Below the pieces are notes generated by a model. That model made no database searches and was not told the origin of the DNA. It saw only the letters and a program-made list of their open reading frames with translations. Shown here piece by piece: positions 35,949 through 45,112 of a stretch of DNA of 64,000 bases (position 1 is its first letter; each line of letters starts with the position of its first letter). The translations under genes were made by a program, and so were the position numbers. The stretch comes from Alphaproteobacteria bacterium (GTDB taxonomy: Bacteria > Pseudomonadota > Alphaproteobacteria > Caulobacterales > Hyphomonadaceae): assembly GCA_016125405.1 (NCBI GenBank), contig WGLW01000004.1, positions 44,527 through 108,526 of the forward strand, read 5' to 3'.

Positions 35949-38900
35949 CTAGAACGTCTTCTTGATACTGATGTCGATGGTCCGACCCAGCGGGTTGCCG
36001 ATACGCGGGTCGTAGCCAAGTTCTTCGCGAGCGTGGGGCGGATCCGCATCCAGCAGGTTGTCGATCGAAGCGCTGAGACGCAGCGTGTCGGTCAGGTCGA
36101 AGTTGTAGTGGAAGTCGAACGTCAGCCAGTCGGTGCCGTTCACGCCCCAGCAGGTCTGACCGTACGGCACGAGCGTCGAGCCGGTGTTGGGCTGATAGCC
36201 AGACGGCGTGATGCATCCGCGCTGATCGGTGACACCCGAGATGTAGTTCGCGACAAGACGGAAGTTGTGCTTGCCGATGTTGTAGTTGGCGTTGGCGTTG
36301 GCGCGCCACTCGGACGATGCGTTGGCAATCGTCGCAAAGTTGAGCAGGCCCAGCTGGTTGCTGCCCTGGTCAAGCGCGTAACCGTCGAGCGTTTTCGGGC
36401 CCACCTTGTCGAGCACCGTCCGCGTTGCGGTGGCGTCGAACGTCATCGTTCCGCTGAGCAGCGGGAACGAATAGGTGGCCTGGATGTCATAGCCCGCGAC
36501 GTGCTGGCCAGGTCCGTTGCCATAGTCGGTCCGGATCGTCGAGAAGTCGCCGGCCGTGGTCACGCCCTGAACGCAGGCCCCGCCATTGAACCGAACGCGG
36601 CTGATCAGCGGCGAGGAGCAATCCGCCAGCGTGGTGGTCGCGTTGGCGCCGGGGAACACGATGGCGGCGATGTCGTTCACCGACGCCAGCAGGCCGATCT
36701 CGTTTTCCGTCTGGATGTCGAAGTAGTCGACGATCAGCCGGAAATCGCTGTCGCTGGTGATGCCGCGAGATTGCCAGATCACGCCGATGTTCTGCGACTT
36801 GGCCGTTTCGGGAACGATGCTGGCCTGGGTTTGCGTCGCCGCGCCCAGCCAGAGACCGCCCGTCTTGGTGTAGCTGTTGACCCCGTTGTTGATGTTGCCG
36901 GGGATCAGGCCCGCAGGTGGCGCCTGGTAGTTGGTGCCGTACGACCCGCGGATCGAGATCGGACCCCAGACGTCCCATTTGCCGGACACCTTGTACACGG
37001 TGGCCTTGAGGTTGTGAGAGAATTCCTCGTGGCGCGCCGCCAGCTGGAAGTTGAGGGTGTCGAGCACCGGCACGCTGAACTCGACGAATTCAGACAGCTG
37101 TTGCTGGTCGCTTTGATCTGGCGGGTTGGTATCGAAGAAAACAAACGGGCCGGGCTTGTCCGGGGTGCAACCGGAGAAGTTCGGATCGCTCGTTGGCAGA
37201 GGTTGCTGACCGGAGGTCGACGGCCACTGGCAAGGCGTGTTGCCGTTGTAGTAGTTGCTCGGAATGTTCTCCCGATACTCCGTCTGCCGCCACTGCGAAC
37301 CGAGCGCCCAGCCGACGTCGCCACCCGGCAGGGTAAGGCCCGTCTTGCCGTTGAAGACAAGATCAACCGTCAGGTTGTTTGTACGGGTTTCCGCCAGGCG
37401 TTGGTCGAACAGCCAACGCTCGAGGTCTTTCGGGTTCTCGCTCCCGGCGACGTAGTTCGGGTTCGACAGGCCGAGCATCGGCTCGCTGGAGAAGTTCGAC
37501 GAGAAGGGGTTCCAGTACATGCACCCGTTCTTGCCGGCGGCGCCGGGGTTCTGCGTACCGTAGCGCGTGGGATCGAGGTCCGCTGCGCTACAGTTCGGGC
37601 CGCCAAAGCCGTTGAGAGCCTCCTGCAGGCGATAACCCATGATGTCGGCGGCGTCGCCTTGCGTGATGAACTCGTTGTACGTGCCAGCGAGGCTGTAGCC
37701 GGTTTCGCCAAGGACGCCCTGGAAGATATTGCCAAGGTCGCCCTTCAGCTCTGCGGAGACGCGCCAGACCTGGTTGTCGATCTTGGACGGCACGCCATAG
37801 CCATTGCCGCTGCCAAAGACATCGTTGCCGCCATGGGCGAAGGTCCGGTAGGTGATCGGCGTGAAGCCTGAGGCGCCCGTGACTCCGTGGTCGGAGGCAA
37901 ACGCGGCCGCATAAGGGTTCGTGATCGGGACGTAGAACTGGTAGGTCAGACCCGGCGACGCAGCCGGTCCGCGAATGGTTGGCTGGGCTGGCGAGCCGAA
38001 CACCTGCGGCGACGATACCTCGCCGAACGAGCCTTCCACGTGGATGTCCATGTGGTCGGTAATGCGCGAGTTCAGCTGGGCATGCAGCCTGTAGATGTCG
38101 TTGTCTTCGACCAGGTTGTAATAAGGGATGTAGCCGTACTGGCAGGTGTACGCGTTGGTGTACACGCCATTGACCGCTTCGCAGGAAGACTTCGTGAAGT
38201 CGCTCACGAGTCCAAGCGGCGTACCCCATTCGAGGTTGGCGCTGGTCGCACCCGCAGCGGCTGGCCCGCGCGGCGGCGCTGGCGGCAGGGCGCCGCGCGG
38301 CACCCAGCCTGCCAGGTTGGTCAACGTCGAATAAGGCGCCGGGTTGACGCCGTAAGGCGTGTGCGAGAAATCGCGATCGAGCGTGCTCAGGCGCGAACGG
38401 TGCTCCCATTCGGCCGACCACAGGAAGTTCGTGTCGCCCTCGCCGATGCCGCCGAGAAGGCTGAGGCCATAGTCGCCGTCCGAGCCATCGACGTATTTGT
38501 AGTGCGCCTTGGCTTCGAGGCCGGTGAAGTGGTCGCGCGTGATGAAGTTGACGACGCCGCCGGTTGCGTCGGCGCCGTAGGTCACGGCCGCGCCGTCCTT
38601 CAGGATCTCAGTCCGCGCAATGGCGGCGCTGGGGATGTTGGAGGTGTTCTGGCTCATCCGCCGCCCGTTGAGCAGGGTCAGCGTTTTGTCAGCGCCAAGG
38701 CCGCGGAGGTTGAAAGACACCGACCCGGTCAGGCCCGCGCCGCCGAAGTAGTAGGCCTCACCCGAGGTCGGACCGGAAATCGACAGCGATTTGACGAACT
38801 CGAGGGCCGTGGGCGAGCCCTGCTTTTCGAGTTCCTGGGAGGAATAGACCTCGACCGGCAGGGCGGCGCTTTCGGATGTGCCCGCGATGTAAGACCCGGT

Positions 38901-39119
38901 GACGACAACGCGGTTCGACGCATCGTCCGCATCGGGTTTCGGCGTCGCCGGTTTCGTCTGATCGACGGCTGCTGGCGCTGCTGGAGCTGGCGTCACCTGC
39001 GGCCCGGAGACCTGCGCGGTCTGGACAGTTTGCGGCGCTTCTTGTGCCCATGCTGGCATTGCCCCCGCCAAGCCAGCAAGAATCGCAACGCCTGACGCGC
39101 TGCGGAGCGTGAATTTCAT
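35949..39119 (-). CDS. TonB-dependent outer-membrane receptor
   Basis: A 1056-residue outer-membrane importer. It has a signal peptide (MKFTLRS... ending in AWAQ), a Pro/Ala-rich linker, and a plug domain (VVVTGSYIAGTSESAALPVEVYSSQELEKQGSPTALEFVKSL... with LNGRRMSQNTSNIP and GADATGGVVNFITRDHF). A 22-strand barrel ends in the terminal aromatic residue F (IKKTF). The size, well over 900 residues, fits receptors for large substrates such as glycans or for siderophores. ATG 39119 has GGGGAGG upstream, which excludes the longer start at 39200. It is followed by a strong terminator. Confidence 0.93.
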   Translation of the reverse strand: MKFTLRSASGVAILAGLAGAMPAWAQEAPQTVQTAQVSGPQVTPAPAAPAAVDQTKPATPKPDADDASNRVVVTGSYIAGTSESAALPVEVYSSQELEKQGSPTALEFVKSLSISGPTSGEAYYFGGAGLTGSVSFNLRGLGADKTLTLLNGRRMSQNTSNIPSAAIARTEILKDGAAVTYGADATGGVVNFITRDHFTGLEAKAHYKYVDGSDGDYGLSLLGGIGEGDTNFLWSAEWEHRSRLSTLDRDFSHTPYGVNPAPYSTLTNLAGWVPRGALPPAPPRGPAAAGATSANLEWGTPLGLVSDFTKSSCEAVNGVYTNAYTCQYGYIPYYNLVEDNDIYRLHAQLNSRITDHMDIHVEGSFGEVSSPQVFGSPAQPTIRGPAASPGLTYQFYVPITNPYAAAFASDHGVTGASGFTPITYRTFAHGGNDVFGSGNGYGVPSKIDNQVWRVSAELKGDLGNIFQGVLGETGYSLAGTYNEFITQGDAADIMGYRLQEALNGFGGPNCSAADLDPTRYGTQNPGAAGKNGCMYWNPFSSNFSSEPMLGLSNPNYVAGSENPKDLERWLFDQRLAETRTNNLTVDLVFNGKTGLTLPGGDVGWALGSQWRQTEYRENIPSNYYNGNTPCQWPSTSGQQPLPTSDPNFSGCTPDKPGPFVFFDTNPPDQSDQQQLSEFVEFSVPVLDTLNFQLAARHEEFSHNLKATVYKVSGKWDVWGPISIRGSYGTNYQAPPAGLIPGNINNGVNSYTKTGGLWLGAATQTQASIVPETAKSQNIGVIWQSRGITSDSDFRLIVDYFDIQTENEIGLLASVNDIAAIVFPGANATTTLADCSSPLISRVRFNGGACVQGVTTAGDFSTIRTDYGNGPGQHVAGYDIQATYSFPLLSGTMTFDATATRTVLDKVGPKTLDGYALDQGSNQLGLLNFATIANASSEWRANANANYNIGKHNFRLVANYISGVTDQRGCITPSGYQPNTGSTLVPYGQTCWGVNGTDWLTFDFHYNFDLTDTLRLSASIDNLLDADPPHAREELGYDPRIGNPLGRTIDISIKKTF

Positions 39120-39698
39120 GATTGTAACCTCCCCGTACTGAGTCCGTATCGACTCTTGATCGGAGAACAATTGCGCGAGCCAAGCATTGCCGTCAATCAA
39201 TCTACGGCGGGCCCAGACTAAAATGCGCGAGTAACTGTCGAACTTCCGTAACGTAAGCTTACGGGCAGGGGATGTACTTTACTTAGTGTTTCGAGCTTGG
39301 ACGGCGCGCATGTGATTTTCGCGCATCAACTAACTGAAAAAAGCTCCGTGTTTCCTTGGGGCATGATGGCCGGAACAAAAGACTTTGCCTCAGACCGGCT
39401 GAATCGCGTCTGCATCGCCCACGAAACGGCGCGTTGGTAACGTCTTGAAGCAAGAATGGCCCTTGCCTCGAAACGTCTTGGCCAAGTGAGCACGGGATTT
39501 CCGTCCGGCAGGAGGTCAGACGCCGCACGCGGACCCGCGCACATATCCATATTTGGAGCGAAATCGGCCCGTTCCTGCGAGTAGGTCCAAGCATGAGAAT
39601 GAGCCGTGGCGGGGAACAGCGTTGGCCGGTGGTGATCCGCGGCCGACTCGCTACAAGTCCTGACGGTCGCTGCGTCCGCGGCTGGCGGGGTTAGCGGC
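39120..39698. other. Intergenic region, 579 bases, divergent promoter zone
   Basis: It separates the TonB receptor (minus) from the pigment cluster (plus). It contains a perfect 12-base palindrome at 39252-39263, listed separately. Minus-strand open frames here are low-quality and do not resemble proteins. I see no gene. Confidence 0.5.
39252..39263. promoter_or_regulatory. Perfect 12-base palindrome, candidate operator
   Basis: CGTAAGCTTACG is self-complementary and is flanked by CCGTAA on the left. It lies about 133 bases upstream of the TonB receptor start and about 440 bases before the first pigment gene. Such symmetrical sites are typical of dimeric repressors. Confidence 0.45.
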
Positions 39699-40679
39699 AT
39701 GAGCGATGGATGGGCCGAAGTTCGCGAGAGAGGCGCCTACTGGGGCATCTTCTTCGTCGCGTCCGTCTACCGTCTTCTCGGCCGCACGATGTCGCGGGCC
39801 GTGCTCGTTCCTGTCGCCACCTATTTCTACCTGACGGGCGGCGCCCAGCGACGCGCATCGTCCGACTATCTCAACCGGGCGTGGCAAGCCGGCCTGCTCT
39901 CGCGGCCGCCCGGCCTGCTGAGCGGCTTCCGCCATTTCGTGACCTTCTCCTGGGCCGCGCTCGACAAGCTGGCCGCGTGGACCGGCGGGATTCGCCGGTC
40001 GGACATTGAAGGCGTCGGCGGCGATCGGTTCGAAACCGCCCGCAACAGCGGACGAGGCGCCCTGGTCCTGACGGCCCATCTCGGCAACCCCGAAGTGGTT
40101 CGAGCCATCGCTTCGATCTCGGGCCGCTTCCGCATCAATGTCCTGGTGCACACGATCCACGCCGAGATGTTCAACCGCGTCATCCAGCGGTTCGCTCCGG
40201 ATTCGCCGGTCAGGCTGGTGCAGGTGACCGAGATCGATCTTGCAACCGCAATGGGGCTCGCCGAGGCCGTTGAACGAGGCGAATGGATCGTCATGACGGG
40301 CGACCGCGTGGCCGTGAAAGAGCGGAAGGCGTCGTCCGTGATGGTGGATTTCCTGGGCGCCCCGGCGCCGTTCGCTGTCGGACCATATATTCTGGCGTCG
40401 GCGTTGCGGTGCCCGGTCTACACGCTCTTCTGTCTCAAGCATCGCAAGCGCTACGCCGTCGAGTTCGAAGCCTTCGCCGATCCTGTCGAGCTTCCGCGCG
40501 GCCGCCGCGGCGAAGCGATCCGAACATACGCGCAGACGTTCGCGCGGCGGCTGGAACGCGCGGTCGCAAGAGCGCCATTCCAGTGGTTCAATTTCTATGA
40601 TTACTGGCCGTCCCGCCTGACTGGCCAGCCGCGGCGCGTGCGAAGCGCGAACGCTGAATCTGTGAGACCCGAGACGTGA
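39699..40679 (+). CDS. LpxL/HtrB-like acyltransferase of the aryl polyene cluster
   Basis: The 326-residue protein has the lipid A acyltransferase pattern: a membrane-anchoring N-terminus, the catalytic HLGNPE block (an HxxxxE-type motif, near residue 127) and the MTGDRVA region. It likely attaches the polyene to a glycerol or sugar acceptor. In Enterobacteria this activity is fused to the glycosyltransferase (ApeJ); here the glycosyltransferase is a separate gene at 50887. It starts the first run of overlapping cluster genes. Confidence 0.8.
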   Translation: MSDGWAEVRERGAYWGIFFVASVYRLLGRTMSRAVLVPVATYFYLTGGAQRRASSDYLNRAWQAGLLSRPPGLLSGFRHFVTFSWAALDKLAAWTGGIRRSDIEGVGGDRFETARNSGRGALVLTAHLGNPEVVRAIASISGRFRINVLVHTIHAEMFNRVIQRFAPDSPVRLVQVTEIDLATAMGLAEAVERGEWIVMTGDRVAVKERKASSVMVDFLGAPAPFAVGPYILASALRCPVYTLFCLKHRKRYAVEFEAFADPVELPRGRRGEAIRTYAQTFARRLERAVARAPFQWFNFYDYWPSRLTGQPRRVRSANAESVRPET

Positions 40680-41104
40680 GAACCGGCAAGGCAATCGTGC
40701 GCGCGACCGTCGAGGCGAAGGCCCAGTTCTTCGATGTCGATCCGATGAGCGTCGTCTGGCACGGCAACTACCCGAAATTCCTGGAGCTCGGGCGCGTCGC
40801 GCTGCTCAACACCATTGATTACGGCTACGACGCCATGGTCGCTTCGGGCTATTCCTGGCCGATCGTCGACATGGGGATCAAATATATCCAGCCGATACGT
40901 CTCCATCAGGCCATGGAGATTGAGACCGCACTGCTGGAATGGGAAAACCGGCTGAAGCTGGCCTTCGAGATTCGCGACAAGGCGACCGGCAAGCGCCTAA
41001 CCCGTGCATATTCCGTTCAGGTGGCGGTCGATATGGCTTCCGAGGAGATGCAGTGGGAAACTCCTCCCATCCTGCGCGAGAAGCTGGGACGATGGTTGCG
41101 ATGA
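40676..41104 (+). CDS. Hotdog-fold acyl-CoA/ACP thioesterase (ApeK-like)
   Basis: The 142-residue protein has the 4-hydroxybenzoyl-CoA thioesterase motif FFDVDPMSVVWHGNYPKFLE, including the catalytic Asp. It would release or proof-read acyl chains in the polyene pathway. The start GTG 40676 overlaps the previous stop by 4 bases (GTGA). It has the hotdog fold but the thioesterase Asp pattern, so it is not the missing dehydratase. Confidence 0.85.
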   Translation: MRTGKAIVRATVEAKAQFFDVDPMSVVWHGNYPKFLELGRVALLNTIDYGYDAMVASGYSWPIVDMGIKYIQPIRLHQAMEIETALLEWENRLKLAFEIRDKATGKRLTRAYSVQVAVDMASEEMQWETPPILREKLGRWLR

Positions 41105-41658
41105 AGAGAGTCCTGATCGTGCTCGCCGGCGCCCTTGCGCTGGCCTTGCCCGCGTCGGCGGCCTGCGTTGCGCCCGAGCAGCTCGCGGCCCTCACCGGCT
41201 CGCACGACTTCGTCCAGACGCGTACGCTGAAGGGCGTCTCCCGCCCGCTGGTGTCCTCCGGCCAGGTGACGCCGCAATCCGACGGCGTGCTGTGGACAGT
41301 CACGCACCCGATCGAGATCGTCACCCACGTCACGCCGACAGGCATCACCCAGTCGATCGAGGGCGGTCCTGAGCAGCCGGTCGGTCCCTCGGGCTCCAAC
41401 AACCCGTTCATCTCCGAGACCGGCCTGATCGAACTCCTGAAGGGCGACCTGTCGAAACTCGACCAGCGCTACGACGTGACCCGCGGCGTGCGCGCGAGGC
41501 CCGAAGGCTGGACGCTTCAACTGAAACCGAAGGGCGCCGCGCTCGCGCCCTATATTTCCGGCATTGCGGTCGAGGGCTGCAAACGCGTTGAATCGATCAC
41601 GGTCGAGCAGGCTAACGGCGACACCATCCGCATCGACCTCAAGGACGGGGCTGCGTGA
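41101..41658 (+). CDS. LolA-like outer-membrane lipoprotein carrier (ApeL-like)
   Basis: The 185-residue protein has a signal peptide (MKRVLIVLAGALALALPASA) and a LolA-like body. LolA relatives in aryl polyene clusters probably carry the lipid product across the periplasm. ATG 41101 overlaps the previous stop (ATGA); ATG 41092 is an alternative. Confidence 0.8.
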   Translation: MKRVLIVLAGALALALPASAACVAPEQLAALTGSHDFVQTRTLKGVSRPLVSSGQVTPQSDGVLWTVTHPIEIVTHVTPTGITQSIEGGPEQPVGPSGSNNPFISETGLIELLKGDLSKLDQRYDVTRGVRARPEGWTLQLKPKGAALAPYISGIAVEGCKRVESITVEQANGDTIRIDLKDGAA

Positions 41659-43880
41659 CGCAAACATGGCGGCGAGCGGGGGCGGCGGCGTGCTGGCTAT
41701 GGCTGGCGGCTGTCTGCATTTTTCTGGCGCTTAAGTTTTCCGGCCAGCCGCCGGTCGATTCCGACATCCTCGCCCTGCTGCCTCACGGCGACGCCGACCA
41801 GGTGGAGAGCGCAGCGGTCGATCTTGCGGGACGCGCCGCTGCAGGCCGCACAGCGATCCTGATCACGGCGCCCGACGGTCCTACCGCCTCGGCCGCCGCC
41901 GACGATCTCACGCGCGAACTCAGCAAGGATGGCCTCTTCGTTTCCGACACGCAGGAGGCGGCGGTCACCAGCCGCTGGTTTTTCGAAAACCGCAACCAGT
42001 TGCTCTGCCAGCGCGATCCCGCCACCTTCACCGCGGAAGACGCCCGGCGCATCCAGCGGCGCGCGCTGGCGGATATCTATTCGGTCACCGGCGCCGTCAC
42101 CGGCGATCTTTTGAAGCAGGACCCTTTCCTGCTGACGATCCGTCTCGCGGAATGCCTGCCGCCGACGGGCGCCGCCGCACCGAAGGCCAACCAGCGCCTC
42201 GTGTCCGGCCGCATTTCCGCCTCGGCCTACCAGCTCGACGCCGAGGATGAAGTCGTCGCCGCCTTCGATCTCTGGAAGTCCGAATGGGCGCCCAAGGGCG
42301 TGACCGCCGCGCGCGCCGGCGCTGTCTTCCATGCACATGCAGCAGCGGAAAAAGCCAAGGGCGAGGTTACTCTCATTGGCTCGCTCGGCGCTGCGGGCGT
42401 CATCCTGATCTTCTTCCTGGCTTTCCGCACGGCGCGCGCCGTCGTCAGCGGAATCCTCCTGGTGGGCATTGGCGTGGCCAGCGGGTTGGCTGCGACACTG
42501 CTGGTGTTTCCGACCGTGCACGTGCTGGTCTTCGTCTTCGCCGCCATGCTGGTGGGGATCGTATCGGACTATGCGGTTCACACGCTGGCGACCGGCCCCG
42601 CGACCGACTGGGCCGACACCGACACGCGCCTGAAGCTGATCCTGCGCCCGATCACCACATCGATGGCCACGACTGTGCTGGGTTTCTCGGCGCTGGCCCT
42701 CTTTGGCGTCGCGCTGTTCCAGCAGGTTGCGATACTTGCCGGTGTCGGCGTGTTCACGGCCTGGGCGTTCGTGCTGTTCGTCCTGGTCCCGCTGGACAAG
42801 CGCCCGGCCAACGCCGACTTCCTGTCGGGCTGGTGGCGCAAGCTCGAAACCCTGCGCGATGGCCTGAAGATCCCGTCGCCCGTGGTGTGGGGTGCATCGG
42901 TCCTGCTGCTGGCCGTGTCGATCTATGGCGCGACCCAAATCCGCTTCCTCGATGACGTTCGTCAGTTCCAGCCGCGACCGGCGGACCTGATGGTGGAGGA
43001 AGAGATCGTTAAGGCCGCCGGTTATGGCGGGTCGGGCGTCGCCTTCCTGCTGTCGGAAGGCGCCGACGCGGAGCAGGCGCGCGAACGCGAGGAGGCCGCC
43101 ATCGCCCAGGCGCCGGCGGATCTTCGCGTGCTGGCGACGACGCGGTTCGATCCCTCGAAAAAGCGCCGGGTCGAAAACCAGAGCGTACTACAGCGCCTGC
43201 TCTATGAACCGCTGCTGGCCGACCAGACCAGCCAGACCGGCGTTGATCCCGCCATCAATCCCGCGAGCCTGCCGCCGCCGGCGGATGTTCCGCGCCCGTC
43301 CTGGCTGACCGAGCTATCCGGCAAGGCGGGCGGAAAGACGTTTCTGGTGGCGCCGGTTCTAAATGCCGGCGCCTGGTCGGGACCGAAGGTCGAAGGCGTG
43401 CGCCTCGTTGATCCCACCGAGCGATACGGCTCGGCGTTCCGCACCTATCGTCAGCATGCCATCACCGCGCTGGCAGTGGCGCTGGTCTGCGCCGGTCTCG
43501 TGGCCATGCTGATCTACCGCCGGATCGCGGCGATTTCGATTCTCGTCCCGCCTTTGCTGGCGGTCATCGTCGCGCTGCTCGCGGCCCCGGCGCTCGGCGA
43601 GCCGCTGACCTTCTTCTCGTTCGCGGCGGCGCTGGTGCTGGTCGGGACCGGGCTCGACTATTCCGCCTTCCAGTGGGAGGGCGGCCTGAAGCATGAGAGC
43701 TGGACGTCCGTCGCCGTGGCGATCACCGCAATCACCACCCTGCTCAGCCTCGGCCTCCTCGCCTTGAGCGACATGCTTCCTGTGCGCAGTTTCGGCCTCA
43801 CGGTGAGCATCGGGATTGCCGCCGCGCTCTGCCTGTCGCACATACCTCGGCTCGCCGCGATGAAGGGGACCAAACCTTGA
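41655..43880 (+). CDS. MMPL/RND-family exporter of the aryl polyene cluster (ApeM-like)
   Basis: A 741-residue inner-membrane transporter with two repeated halves, each with a membrane helix, a periplasmic loop and a five-helix MMPL block (helices near residues 240-390 and 600-735). It probably moves the finished polyene lipid out of the inner membrane. The start GTG 41655 overlaps the upstream stop by 4 bases and the stop overlaps the next start (TTGA). Confidence 0.88.
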   Translation: MTQTWRRAGAAACWLWLAAVCIFLALKFSGQPPVDSDILALLPHGDADQVESAAVDLAGRAAAGRTAILITAPDGPTASAAADDLTRELSKDGLFVSDTQEAAVTSRWFFENRNQLLCQRDPATFTAEDARRIQRRALADIYSVTGAVTGDLLKQDPFLLTIRLAECLPPTGAAAPKANQRLVSGRISASAYQLDAEDEVVAAFDLWKSEWAPKGVTAARAGAVFHAHAAAEKAKGEVTLIGSLGAAGVILIFFLAFRTARAVVSGILLVGIGVASGLAATLLVFPTVHVLVFVFAAMLVGIVSDYAVHTLATGPATDWADTDTRLKLILRPITTSMATTVLGFSALALFGVALFQQVAILAGVGVFTAWAFVLFVLVPLDKRPANADFLSGWWRKLETLRDGLKIPSPVVWGASVLLLAVSIYGATQIRFLDDVRQFQPRPADLMVEEEIVKAAGYGGSGVAFLLSEGADAEQAREREEAAIAQAPADLRVLATTRFDPSKKRRVENQSVLQRLLYEPLLADQTSQTGVDPAINPASLPPPADVPRPSWLTELSGKAGGKTFLVAPVLNAGAWSGPKVEGVRLVDPTERYGSAFRTYRQHAITALAVALVCAGLVAMLIYRRIAAISILVPPLLAVIVALLAAPALGEPLTFFSFAAALVLVGTGLDYSAFQWEGGLKHESWTSVAVAITAITTLLSLGLLALSDMLPVRSFGLTVSIGIAAALCLSHIPRLAAMKGTKP

Positions 43881-45112
43881 AGGCCGAAAGCTGCGACATC
43901 GCCATCATCGGCGCCGGACCCGCCGGCGCGGTCTCATCCGCGATTCTTGCTGAAAAGGGCTGGAATGTGCGCGTCTACGAGCGCCAGCACTTCCCGCGCT
44001 TCTCCATCGGCGAAAGCATGCTGTGCCAGACGATGCAGCTGCTCGAGGACATCGGTCTTTACGACGAGGTCAAAGCGGCGGGCTTCCAGTTCAAGGATGG
44101 CGCCGCCTTCGCCTGGGGCGACCGCTATACGGACATCTACTTTCCCAACAAGTCCTCGCCTGGCCAGGGCACCACGTTCCAGGTGCGGCGGGACAAGTTC
44201 GACGATGTGCTGATCAAGGCGGCGCAGAAGCGCGGCGCCAAGGTGTCCTTCGGCGATTCCGTCACGGGATTTTCCAGCGATGACAATGGCGCGAAGCTGA
44301 CGGTAAAGGGCGAGGACGGCGAGGTTCGCGAAGTCACCGCCCGCTTCTGCCTCGATGCATCCGGCTTCGGCCGCATCCTGCCGCGCCTGCTGAACCTTGA
44401 AGCGCCGTCCAGCATGGACAAGCGCCGTTCGGTCTTTCGCCATGTCCACGACCACGCCGACAATTCGAGCTTCGACCGCAACAAGATCCTCGTGACCATC
44501 AATCCCGACCAGCCGCAGATCTGGTACTGGATGATCCCGCTCGCCGATGGAATGACCTCTGTCGGCGTGGTCGGCCCCGACGCCGACATCGAGAAGGCCG
44601 GCGCCAACGCCGAGGAGCGGCTCGATGCCTTGCTGCCGCGCGCCGAGCGGATGAGCCGCATCCTGAAGGATGCAACCGTGGCGCGTCCGGCGGGCGAGAT
44701 CGTCGGCTTCTCCGCCAACGTGAAAAGCCTCACCGGCCCCAGCTATGCCTTGCTCGGCAACGCGGCGGAGTTTCTCGATCCGGTGTTTTCCTCCGGCGTC
44801 ACCATCGCGATGAAATCCGCGGTGCTCGCCGCCGGCCTGGTGGACCGCCAGCTCCGGGGCGAGACGGTCGACTGGGACAAGGACTTCAGTGCGGAGCTCA
44901 AGACCGGCGTCGAGGCGTTCCGCGCCGCGGTCTCTGCGTGGTATGATGGAAGCCTGCAGCGGATCATCTTCGACCGGCCGATGGATGACACCAAGGTCAC
45001 CTCCTACATCACGTCGGTTCTGGCCGGTTATGCGTGGGACATATCCAACCCGGCGGTTCGCGAGCCTGTGCGCTTCCTCGAGGTGATCGACCAGCTATGC
45101 GCGCCGTCCTAG
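43877..45112 (+). CDS. FAD-dependent oxidoreductase with flavin-halogenase motifs
   Basis: The 411-residue protein has the FAD-binding motif GAGPAGAVSS (12-21) and GES at 45-47. It carries two marks of flavin-dependent halogenases: the WxWxIP motif (W216-Y-W218-M-I220-P221) and a lysine in GFQFKDGAAF (K73), where the catalytic Lys is expected. Xanthomonadins, aryl polyenes of Xanthomonas, are brominated, so a halogenation role on the polyene head or chain is plausible. It could also be a simple oxidoreductase. The start is TTG 43877. Confidence 0.8.
   Translation: MKAESCDIAIIGAGPAGAVSSAILAEKGWNVRVYERQHFPRFSIGESMLCQTMQLLEDIGLYDEVKAAGFQFKDGAAFAWGDRYTDIYFPNKSSPGQGTTFQVRRDKFDDVLIKAAQKRGAKVSFGDSVTGFSSDDNGAKLTVKGEDGEVREVTARFCLDASGFGRILPRLLNLEAPSSMDKRRSVFRHVHDHADNSSFDRNKILVTINPDQPQIWYWMIPLADGMTSVGVVGPDADIEKAGANAEERLDALLPRAERMSRILKDATVARPAGEIVGFSANVKSLTGPSYALLGNAAEFLDPVFSSGVTIAMKSAVLAAGLVDRQLRGETVDWDKDFSAELKTGVEAFRAAVSAWYDGSLQRIIFDRPMDDTKVTSYITSVLAGYAWDISNPAVREPVRFLEVIDQLCAPS

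Noticed and set aside
35796..39095. Two long plus-strand open frames (about 690 and 400 codons) opposite the TonB receptor
   Set aside because: They lie antisense to a clearly recognisable receptor gene, are Arg/Val-rich as expected from GC-rich antisense DNA, and match no family.
40676..41104. Hotdog-fold protein considered as the missing dehydratase
   Set aside because: It has the thioesterase motif DVDPMSVVWHGNY with the catalytic Asp and no dehydratase His-Glu pattern, so it is a thioesterase.
41697..42938. 413-codon minus-strand open frame inside the MMPL exporter
   Set aside because: Antisense shadow; the plus strand encodes a complete transporter.
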